Shown: positions 55,604 to 64,000 of the stretch, one piece after another
Position numbering within the stretch: position 1 is the first letter of the stretch
Layout: every line of letters begins with the position of its first letter
Assembly (NCBI GenBank): GCA_963514095.1
Contig: OY741267.1
Span: 12,099,585 to 12,163,584, forward strand
DNA length: 64,000 nt
Direction of reading: 5' to 3'
DNA from: Eutrigla gurnardus
Lineage: Eukaryota > Chordata > Actinopteri > Perciformes > Triglidae
Position numbers and translations under genes: made by a program
Notes under the pieces: generated by a model
What the model saw: the letters and a program-made list of their open reading frames with translations, nothing else
Told to the model about the DNA's origin: nothing
Database searches by the model: none

Positions 55604-56529
55604 AGCAGACGAGACATCCAGCTCAAAACCTCCTTTGGATCTTCATTCATTATCCTGGCATATGTTGGTAAATGTTGGACCCAGTTGATTCCTCCTTGTT
55701 GATAGTTGACTAAGTCGTACATCATCTTTTTCCTGAGTACACGGTGGCTTCTCTCCACTTTACCCTGGCTCTGGGGATGATATGGCGCGCTCTGAATTAT
55801 TTTCACCTGAAGGGATTCCATGAATTTTTTTACTGCTCCTTTGAATTCCTTTCCTTGATCATGCTGTATAACCTTCGGCGGACCATGCTCAGTGTAAATG
55901 TCCTCAAGATGTCTGGCAATCTCAGTGCTGTGTTTACTCTTCAGTGGTCTTAGCCAGGTGTATCTGCTAAATACATCTATTATCGTCAGGATGTACCGAT
56001 ACGTAGCTCTAGCATGCTTGACTCTCCATTTACCCATGTCAAGCAGGTCTATCTGGTGACGAACTTGAACTGCTTTGGCTTTAATGGATTTTGGAATGGG
56101 TTTGTTTTCAAAGGTAGCCTTATGCAGTTGGTAGCGTCTTGATCTGTCCAATGAGTCTTGAATACTAGCTCGACTGATGCCAGAGTATTCTTCCCGAAGT
56201 TGTATGTTCAGTTTTCTTGCACCAGAACCTTTGGTTTCATCGAGAGCCTTGTTCACAACTGCAGCGATAGTTGACTTCCTAGCTACCAGTTTGCCGTTGT
56301 ATGTAATTGTCTGGCCATCCTCACCGAGGGCATAATGTTGCCTATTCCGCCACAGTAGAATAAGTGCAGCACGCTGGATCCTTGTTCTCTCTGCTACAGG
56401 AATATTGAATTCCCCCTTGAGTGCACTGAGTATCACATCATAAGTGTCATCTGACATTTGTCTCTGTCCATGTCCTGCACATCCCCAGATGATACAGGAG
56501 AGGACAAAGATTGTTTGCAGTATTTTCAT
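55555..56529 (-). pseudogene. KRBA2-like integrase ORF, C-terminus cut by the array
   Basis: A frame of 324 codons from the ATG at 56527-56529. The integrase core has its catalytic acids in IDLLDM, QHDQGKEF and GKVERSHR (D, D, E). The helical N-terminal region and the LLDMGKWRVK stretch resemble KRBA2-type proteins and related Ginger-like transposons (from memory). The last 16 or so codons are antisense finTRIM spacer, so the natural C-terminus is missing. The first 20 residues are hydrophobic (ILQTIFVLSCIIWGC), like a signal peptide. A splice-acceptor-like TATTTCACAG lies immediately upstream (about 56540), so this may be an internal exon. Confidence 0.65.
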
Positions 56530-56556
56530 CTTTGCAGATCTGTGAAATACATACAA

Positions 56557-56736
56557 TTGTGTTAAAGATTAAGGTGTGTCATACTTTTCTTTAAACTGTA
56601 AATTCTGAATATTAAATGGTGTAACGTATATGTACGTATATGTGTAACGTATATGGCAAGAGCTCCAAAGATTCAGTTCAAGGGCAATACAAAGTTAAGG
56701 GCAATACAAAGTTATTCACACACTTTTCATTTAATT
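56557..56736. other. AT-rich sequence with a short GTAACGTATATG repeat
   Basis: Contains two to three copies of GTAACGTATATG around 56621-56655 and a small duplicated AAGTTA-type stretch near 56690-56715. No gene. Confidence 0.5.
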
Positions 56737-57541
56737 AGAACTCCACTGGTGCGCCGGCGCTCCCACACGACATCGTCGGTACTTTGTAGAATATCTCAGG
56801 ATCCACACAACGAAACTAATAGCAGTAGTGATAGCAATTTTCCCCATTAAGTGTGTTGTGTGGTTCCAGAGATATTCTACAAAGTACAGACGCTGTTGCA
56901 TGGGGTACGGAAGCCCTAAACGGCCATGCATACATATATTTTATTTCCTCCGTTTTCCCGTGATAACGAGATCATTTTCCTCCGTTTTCCCGTGATAACG
57001 AGATCATTTTGAAGTTCGGTAAAGTTGGAAAGATATTCACAGAGTCGAACTTCCGGGATCAATAAATCAGTGAAAGTGAAACGTTTTTCAAACACAAATG
57101 ATGCCTCTGTCTCACCGTAATATCATAGACTACGAGCTACAAGCACCAAAACCCTGATTTTTTACATAAATAAGCCGTCCTGCGAGCTGAACGGAGAACA
57201 TTGATCTCCATGCGCAACCGGCAGCCGGGCCAGTGCGCAGGGACCGTCTGCAAATTGCATGACAATCAATAACTCCACTGTTATACAGTAGACCTACAGA
57301 GACTCCAAAATCACTACACACATCAAGGGTCTCTTTATGGTCAGTTCGAATCTGTGAATATCTTTCCAACTTTACCGAATTTGAAATCTCGCCTATCACG
57401 TTTCATTTGTTATCTCGTTATCACGGGAAAACGGAGGGAAATTATCTCGTTATCACGAGAAAACGGATGAAATAAAATGTATGTATGCATGGCCGTTTAG
57501 GGCTTCCGTACATGGGAGCGCCAGCGTACCAACAGAGTTCT
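56737..57541. mobile_element. Outer MITE with inverted termini (interrupted)
   Basis: Ends are AGAACTCCACTGGTGCGCCG on the left and its near-complement at 57513-57541. An internal foldback pairs about 56779-56811 with 56854-56887. It is interrupted by another MITE at 56905-57511. The target duplication could not be resolved. It has no coding capacity. Confidence 0.65.
56905..57511. mobile_element. Inner MITE nested in the outer one
   Basis: 607 bp with terminal inverted repeats beginning GTACGGAAGCCCTAAACGGC, extending with mismatches to the GATAACGAGAT segment, plus a second inner arm (GGTAAAGTTGGAAAGATATT and its complement). It is flanked by ATGGG (56900-56904 and 57512-57516). Removing it restores the right arm of the outer MITE. 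Non-coding. Confidence 0.75.
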
Positions 57542-58029
57542 AAAAGGTTGATAGGCTCTGATATTAGCAAACTGTAAGAGTTAATTATGCTAATAGCTAG
57601 CCAACAGTTGGCTAGCTGTAGTCAGTTAACTTTGAATACACTCTCAATAATGTTATATCCTCTTGCACTAACTATGTAAGATAGTTTGTGTGGTACATTC
57701 AAGAATTTTAACAAAATCAACTGTTCATCAAAGAAAATTCATCACTGCTTACCTCTCACCATGTGGGCTGGATAGGAAGCAAGGAAATGTGGACAACTGA
57801 AGAAAGTTAATCACACCATTGTCATCTAGTGGTCAATTATGGGAAATCAAAAATCCTTAAGAGTGAAATTTGTTTTACTGTCTTCAAGAGTGAGTTACAT
57901 GTCATACATATCTCATATCTTGCCATTGTCTATGTTTGCAAACAAGCGCAAGTGACAGATTTTATCACAGATATATATTATTACTTTATTGGCTCACTTA
58001 TTACATTTGCAAAGTTTTTTCTTTTATCA
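57542..58029. other. Unassigned non-array sequence
   Basis: AT-rich, with short inverted pieces around GCTAGCCAACAGTTGGCTAGC (near 57596-57616, a 21-bp near-perfect palindrome). No gene, RNA or recognised repeat. Confidence 0.5.
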
Positions 58030-58224
58030 GGCCAATAACGTAATAAGCAGTCAATAACGTAATAAATGATTACGTTATTGGCCAAAAGTTATTACGTTAT
58101 CGTTTCAGGACTTTTATTACGTTATTGGCCAGTTATTACGTTATTGGCCTATTACATTTCAAAAAGGGCAAATTTATTACGTTATCGGCTGTTATTACGT
58201 TATCGGCTGTTATTACATAATTGG
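58030..58224. repeat. Cluster of ATTACGTTATTGGC motifs (MITE-like)
   Basis: About nine copies of TTATTACGTTAT(T/C)GGC within 195 bp, the first two in reverse orientation and the rest forward, so the left end can fold into a hairpin. Subterminal repeats of this kind are found in some fish MITEs. It abuts the resumption of the array at 58233. Confidence 0.65.
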
Positions 58225-58232
58225 CTTCAACA

Positions 58233-59346
58233 GGATTACATATAATTTCCCACTGAGGATCAAACATGCCTCCTGACACAAACCAGAAAAAAATAGGAAT
58301 TTTCAAAACTTCTGTCAAACTTCAGAATAACAGGTCACTGTGACAAGCAAAAGTCTTTGAAAATGGCAAATTTGTTCTGATATGGATAGTAGAGACTGCT
58401 GCCTGCATGTTGATGACATGAATGCAAACTGAGCAATTGATCCCTCTTGATTGGCTGGAGTTGCCTCGGTGGTCGTGGGAGAATTTTCCCAGTGGATTAG
58501 GCCTACTGGGTTTTTCACACTCACTTCCATTGATTGTTGTTGTGACTCATAGTATGCATGTATTTTTCATACATAATTATCACTTGATTGTCCGAACAAA
58601 CATCGTTACATTTCAAAGGAGGTGACCAGAAAGTGAGTTGTTGTCAGTAGACGACTCTGCTTTTGTCTCAAAGAGGCTCACATTGATCAGCGACTGCAAA
58701 CCTAAACTCCACTCACCACTTGCACCTGGACAACGACCTGAAGGAATTGTGCATTTTGAAAGAAAATGGGACAGTGTTGACACCAAGGAGGACTTTGTCC
58801 ATCCTGGAGAGGGAGGTTAACTGGCTGGTCATGGGAAACCACTGGACTTTACCTGCTCAGCAGCAAACAGCAGACCCCAATCCAGAAGGACTCAAGGAAC
58901 CAGATCTGCTTCTTTTGGTGACTGAATCCATCGATCTGTAGTATTGATACACTTTACTTGTGATGTCATTTCATTCATAGCATCCTCTCGTTTCACAACT
59001 AATCAACAGAAAGCACACTTCATTATTTGATCTGAAATGTAAATGTGTAAACATCACCTGACATAAAATCTTCAAATGTGGTCAACCTGAACTTCAGGAG
59101 ATGGAAACATGAGAAAAAGTCCAAAACCAACCTCAACACTTCTATGAAACATGACTGATATTATGTTGCACACTAAAATAAAACCTCTAATCAGTGAGAA
59201 TCAAAAGGAGAACAGCTAATAAAGAAATCCATTCAGCCATTTCAATACATAGCAGGAGTCATTTTGTCACATTTTCCCCATAAACTTAATTACACCACAA
59301 TAGGCATGTCCATTTGGATTTGGAGCTCTTTCTCTCTTTGAACGAG
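58233..59346 (+). repeat. Type A spacer of unit 12, second copy
   Basis: The array resumes at GGATTACATATAATTTCC, so 640 bp are present twice in this spacer. The palindrome is at 58333-58345. No gene. Confidence 0.8.
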
Positions 59347-59472
59347 TCAATGGGGACGCTCCAACCGACCGACCAATGACCTCTAAGGGCCCGCCCCCAC
59401 TCTGCTGCGGTCCAATCAAGTTCTGAATACCAGAAACCTTGGTAACCCCTCCCTCCATCTCCTGCTATAAAA
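59347..59472 (+). promoter_or_regulatory. finTRIM unit 12 core promoter (first CCAAT altered)
   Basis: The first box is TCAAT as in unit 11; TATA is at 59466-59472. Confidence 0.72.
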
Positions 59473-59548
59473 ACAGCTCGTCTCTGCCTGTTGGTCAGAG
59501 CTGCTGCTGACTTTGTTCAGAGAAACTCTTTGTTCACTGAGAGGAGAA

Positions 59549-61216
59549 ATGGAACAGAAAAGACTCAACCTGGACCAGGAAACCTTCTCTTGTTGCATCT
59601 GTTTGGATCTACTGAAGGACCCGGTGACTATTCCCTGTGGACACAGCTACTGCATGAAGTGTATTGAAACCTACTGGGATAAGAAGGAGATCCACAGCTG
59701 CCCTCAGTGTAGTCAGGCCTTTACACCGAGGCCTGTCCTGCTGAAAAACACCATGTTGGCAGTTTTGGTGGAGGAGCTGAAGAAGACTGGACTCCAAGCT
59801 GCTCCTGCTGGTCTCTGCTATGCTGGACCTGAAGATGTGGCCTGTGATTTCTGCACTGGGAGGAAACTGAAAGCCCTCAAGTCCTGTCTGGTGTGTCTGG
59901 CCTCTTACTGTGAGAAACACCTCCAGCCTCATTATGAATCACCAGCATTCAAGAAACATCAGCTGGTGGAGCCCTCCAACAAGCTCCAGGAGAACGTGTG
60001 CTCTCGTCATGATGAGGTGATGAAGATGTTCTGCCGTACTGATCAGCAGTCTATCTGTTATCTCTGCGCTGTGGAGGAACACAAAGGCCACGACACAGTC
60101 TCAGCTGCAGCAGAAAGGACTGAGAGGCAGAGAGAGTTGGATGTGAGTCGACTAAACATCCAGCAGAGAATCCAGGACAGAGACAAAGATGTGAAGCTGC
60201 TCCAACAGGAGGTGGAGGCTATCAACCACTCTGCTGATAAAGCAGTGGAGGACAGTGAGGTGATGTTCACTGAGCTGATCCGTCTCATGGAGAAAAGACG
60301 CTCTGACGTGAAGCAGCAGGTCAGATCCCGGCAGGAAACTGAATTGAGTCGAGTCACAGAGCTTCAGGAGAAGCTGGAGCAGGAGATCAGTGAGCTGAAG
60401 AGGAAAGACGCTGAGCTGGAGAAGCTCTCACACACAGAGGATCACAACCAGTTTCTACACGACTACCCGTCGCTGTCACCACTCGGTGAGTCCACACACT
60501 CATCCAGCATCAACACCCGTCCTCTGCGCAACTTTGAGGACGTGACAGCGGCTGTGTCAGCGGTCAGAGATGACCTGCATGATGTTCTGACAGAGAAATG
60601 GATGAAGGTCTTGGCTAAAGGGACTGATGTGGTTGTTTCACTGCCGCAACCAGAGCCCAGGACCAGAGCTGAATTCTTAAAATATTCATGTGCACTCACA
60701 CTGGATCCAAACACGGCACACAGAGACTTGATATTATCTGAGGGGAACAGGAAAGTAACAATGACGGTACCAGGACAGACCGTTCGTAATCACAGAGACA
60801 GATTCCAAGATTGGAATCAGGTCCTGAGTAGAGAGAGTCTGACTGGACGCTGTTACTGGGAGGTGGAGAACACTGGGGGGTTAATTTCTATAGCAGTCGC
60901 ATACAAGAGTAACATCAGAAAAGGTAACCTGCAAGAAGTTGGGTTTGGATACAGTGATAAATCTTGGGCATTAGCAAGTGACAATAAGAGATATGAACTC
61001 ATTCACAACAAAGTCCTAACTCGCGTCTCAGGTCCTCCGTCCTCCAAAGTAGGAGTGTACCTGGATCACGGAGCAGGTATACTGTCCTTCTATAGGGTCT
61101 CCAAGACCATGACTCTCCTCCACAGAGTCCAGACCAGGTTCACTGAGCCTCTCCATGCTGGATTTTCTTTAGATTTCTGTTACGGGGAATCTGTTGTGCT
61201 CTGTAAACTCAAATAG
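59549..61216 (+). CDS. finTRIM / TRIM16-like protein, unit 12
   Basis: Intact, 555 residues. It begins MEQKRL as in unit 11, then follows the majority sequence almost everywhere: His32, Ser-Gln-Ala-Phe after the RING, Ala98, Leu266, Gly313. Compared with unit 4 the only amino-acid change I see is H3Q. The 3' flank has AATAAA near 61410. It is the cleanest of the downstream copies. Confidence 0.93.
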   Translation: MEQKRLNLDQETFSCCICLDLLKDPVTIPCGHSYCMKCIETYWDKKEIHSCPQCSQAFTPRPVLLKNTMLAVLVEELKKTGLQAAPAGLCYAGPEDVACDFCTGRKLKALKSCLVCLASYCEKHLQPHYESPAFKKHQLVEPSNKLQENVCSRHDEVMKMFCRTDQQSICYLCAVEEHKGHDTVSAAAERTERQRELDVSRLNIQQRIQDRDKDVKLLQQEVEAINHSADKAVEDSEVMFTELIRLMEKRRSDVKQQVRSRQETELSRVTELQEKLEQEISELKRKDAELEKLSHTEDHNQFLHDYPSLSPLGESTHSSSINTRPLRNFEDVTAAVSAVRDDLHDVLTEKWMKVLAKGTDVVVSLPQPEPRTRAEFLKYSCALTLDPNTAHRDLILSEGNRKVTMTVPGQTVRNHRDRFQDWNQVLSRESLTGRCYWEVENTGGLISIAVAYKSNIRKGNLQEVGFGYSDKSWALASDNKRYELIHNKVLTRVSGPPSSKVGVYLDHGAGILSFYRVSKTMTLLHRVQTRFTEPLHAGFSLDFCYGESVVLCKLK

Positions 61217-62853
61217 ACAGAAGTCAGTTAACAGTTGAATTCAGTCTTTTAACTCTTCAACCCATTGTGTCTCCATGTTTGCTGCAGATTGTTGGTTCTT
61301 CACTGCTCTGAGATCAGCTGTCAAACATGACAGTTGATCATGTTCATGATAAAAAAAAAGTTATATTGGTACTGTAAACTACAATATTGGTATTTTGAAA
61401 TTGAAACTGCAATAAATTTCTGAAAGCTCAATATTTTCGCACACATTTTTTCCCATTTTTGTTCATGAAGGGGTTTTTGTTTAATTTAGATATAATGAAT
61501 CACATTAAGTACACAGTGTGTAGTTAGCGATAACCTCATTTAGTCAGACTGGTTGAAGTGAAACAATATTTCCCAAGACTACAATCAAACCACAGACACT
61601 GAAATCCTTATGTCAAAAAAGGCAATTTTGTAAACTCAAAGAAAGCCATAAAACAAGTATTTTAATCCTTGGCCATGATGGGACACAATCTGGATTTGCA
61701 TCATGTTTCACATTCACTTTGAATGTAAAGCATCACATTTTATTTGATTTATGGATTACATATAATTTCCCACTGAGGATCAAACATGCCTCCTGACACA
61801 AACCAGAAAAAAATAGGAATTTTCAAAACTTCTGTCAAACATCAGAATACAGAATATTGTCTTTGAAAATGGCAAATTTGTTCTGATATGGATAGTAGAG
61901 ACTGCTGCCTGCATGTTGATGACATGAATGCAAACTGAGCAATTGATCCCTCTTGATTGGCTGGAGTTGCCTCGGTGGTCGTGGGAGAATTTTCCCAGTG
62001 GATTAGGCCTACTGGGTTTTTCACACTCACTTCCATTGATTGTTGTTGTGACTCATTGTATGCATGTATTTTTCATACATAATTATCACTTGATTGTCCG
62101 AACAAACATTGTTACATTTCAAAGGAGGTGACCAGAAAGTGAGTTGTTGTCAGTAGACGACTCTGCTTTTGTCTCAAAGAGGCTCACATTGATCAGCGAC
62201 TGCAAACCTAAACTCCACTCACCACTTGCACCTGGACAACGACCTGAAGGAATTGTGCATTTTGAAAGAAAATGGGACAGTGTTGACACCAAGGATTTTG
62301 TCCATCCTGGAGAGGGAGGTTAACTGGCTGGTCATGAGAAACCACTGGACTTTACCTGCTCAGCAGCAAACAGCAGACCCCAATCCAGAAGGACTCAAGG
62401 AACCAGATCTGCTTCTTTTGGTGACTGAATCCATCGATCTGTAGTATTGATACACTTTACTTGTGATGTCATTTCATTCATAGCATCCTCTCGTTTCACA
62501 ACTAATCAACAGAAAGCACACTTCATTATTTGATCTGAAATGTAAATGTGTAAACATCACCTGACATAAAATCTTCAAATGTGGTCAACCTGGACTTCAG
62601 GAGATGGAAACATGAGAAAAAGTCCAAAACCAACCTCAACACTTCTATGAAACATGGCTGATATTATGTTGCACACTAAAATAAAACCTCTAATCAGTGA
62701 GAATCAAAAGGACAACAGCTAATAAAGAAATCCATTCAGCCATTTCAATACATAGCAGGAGTCATTTTGTCACATTTTCCCCATAAACTTAATTTCACCA
62801 CAATAGGCACTTATGTCCATTTGGATTTGGAGCTCTTTCTCTCTTTGAACGAG
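61217..62853 (+). repeat. 3' flank and type B spacer between units 12 and 13
   Basis: AATAAA near 61410; type B form near 61845-61862. A 3-bp deletion near 62295 is private. No gene. Confidence 0.8.
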
Positions 62854-62979
62854 CCAATGGGGACGCTCCAACCGACCGACCAATGACCTCAAAGGGCCCG
62901 CCCCCACTCTGCTGCGGTCCAATCAAGTTCTGAATACCAGAAACCTTGGTAACGCCTCCCTCCATCTCCTGCTATAAAA
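62854..62979 (+). promoter_or_regulatory. finTRIM unit 13 core promoter
   Basis: All elements present; TATA at 62973-62979. Confidence 0.75.
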
Positions 62980-63055
62980 ACAGCTCGTCTCTGCCTGTTG
63001 GTCAGAGCTGCTGCTGACTTTGTTCAGAGAAACTCTTTGTTCACTGAGAGGAGAA

Positions 63056-64000
63056 ATGGAACACAAAAGACTCAACCTGGACCAGGAAACCTTCTCTTGT
63101 TGCATCTGTTTGGATCTACTGAAGGACCCGGTGACTATTCCCTGTGGACACAGCTACTGCATGAAGTGTATTGAAACCTACTGGGATAAGAAGGAGATCC
63201 ACAGCTGCCCTCAGTGTAGTCAGGCCTTTACACCGAGGCCTGTCCTGCTGAAAAACACCATGTTGGCAGTTTTGGTGGAGGAGCTGAAGAAGACTGGACT
63301 CCAAGCTGCTCCTGCTGGTCTCTGCTATGCTGGACCTGAAGATGTGGCCTGTGATTTCTGCACTGGGAGGAAACTGAAAGCCCTCAAGTCCTGTCTGGTG
63401 TGTCTGGCCTCTTACTGTGAGAAACACCTCCAGCCTCATTATGAATCACCAGCATTCAAGAAACATCAGCTGGTGGAGCCCTCCAACAAGCTCCAGGAGA
63501 ACATGTGCTCTCGTCATGATGAGGTGATGAAGATGTTCTGCCGTACTGATCAGCAGTCTATCTGTTATCTCTGCGCTGTGGAGGAACACAAAGGCCACGA
63601 CACAGTCTCAGCTGCAGCAGAAAGGACTGAGAGGCAGAGAGAGTTGGATGTGAGTCGACTAAACATCCAGCAGAGAATCCAGGACAGAGACAAAGATGTG
63701 AAGCTGCTCCAACAGGAGGTGGAGGCTATCAACCACTCTGCTGATAAATCAGTGGAGGACAGTGAGGTGATGTTCACTGAGCTGATCCGCCTCATGGAGA
63801 AAAGACGCTCTGACGTGAAGCAGCAGGTCAGATCCCGGCAGGAAACTGAATTGAGTCGAGTCACAGAGCTTCAGGAGAAGCTGGAGCAGGAGATCAGTGA
63901 GCTGAAGAGGAAAGACGCTGAGCTGGAGAAGCTCTCACACACAGAGGATCACAACCAGTTTCTACACGACTACCCGTCGCTGTCACCACTCGGTGAGTCC
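63056..64000 (+). CDS. finTRIM / TRIM16-like protein, unit 13 (cut by window end)
   Basis: The first 315 codons are open: RING with His32, both B-boxes and coiled coil. The SPRY lies beyond the window. V150M sits directly before the first B-box 2 cysteine (private). Ser232 is shared with unit 7. Whether the gene is intact cannot be judged here. Confidence 0.88.
   Translation, partial: MEHKRLNLDQETFSCCICLDLLKDPVTIPCGHSYCMKCIETYWDKKEIHSCPQCSQAFTPRPVLLKNTMLAVLVEELKKTGLQAAPAGLCYAGPEDVACDFCTGRKLKALKSCLVCLASYCEKHLQPHYESPAFKKHQLVEPSNKLQENMCSRHDEVMKMFCRTDQQSICYLCAVEEHKGHDTVSAAAERTERQRELDVSRLNIQQRIQDRDKDVKLLQQEVEAINHSADKSVEDSEVMFTELIRLMEKRRSDVKQQVRSRQETELSRVTELQEKLEQEISELKRKDAELEKLSHTEDHNQFLHDYPSLSPLGES

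Noticed and set aside
1..64000. The whole array as an assembly artefact
   Set aside because: Units carry private substitutions, deletions and insertions with clean target duplications, which an artefact would not produce. Copy number still deserves a long-read check.

Overview
The window is from a teleost fish genome. Its backbone is a head-to-tail tandem array of TRIM16-like/finTRIM genes (RING, two B-boxes, coiled coil, PRY-SPRY), a family expanded in ray-finned fish. The period is about 3.51 kb (ATG-to-ATG distances 3516, 3518 and 3511 for the first units). Position 1 lies in the 3' flank of an earlier unit and position 64000 cuts a gene, so the array runs past both ends. All finTRIM genes are on the + strand. 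Each is a single 555-codon exon behind a compact promoter with three CCAAT boxes, a GC box and a TATA box about 82 bp before the ATG.

I number the units 1 to 13. Units 1, 2, 3, 4, 5, 7, 11 and 12 have intact frames, and unit 13 is open to the window edge. Units 6 and 8 share the same two internal deletions, unit 9 has a 151-bp deletion, and unit 10 has lost its RING and promoter and is split by foreign DNA. The copies differ by only a few residues in mosaic combinations, which suggests recent duplication, unequal crossing-over and gene conversion. Units 1 and 2 carry Asn in place of the zinc-binding His of the RING.

Accessory DNA sits mostly in the spacers. (a) 15280-24563: a minus-strand class I (gamma/epsilon-like) endogenous retrovirus with two 451-bp LTRs differing at two sites, a 5-bp target duplication, a tRNA-Lys-type primer-binding site, gag, and broken pro-pol and env. 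(b) 27923-28500: a 5'-truncated L2-type LINE end. (c) 40768-43422: a C14orf93-like multi-exon gene whose first retained exon is fused in frame to a finTRIM B-box; its 3' flank contains a captured finTRIM 3' fragment. (d) 46070-51816: a near full-length L1/Tx1-type LINE on the minus strand with a 15-bp target duplication. (e) 55604-58232: a block with a KRBA2-like integrase ORF and several nested MITEs, next to a partial spacer duplication. A stranded promoter (51817-52014) marks where a whole finTRIM unit was probably lost.

Functionally this is an innate-immunity gene array (finTRIMs are candidate antiviral E3 ligases) under rapid birth-and-death evolution. The most unusual object is the B-box/C14orf93-like fusion with four canonical introns and an unbroken spliced frame at 40474-41969.
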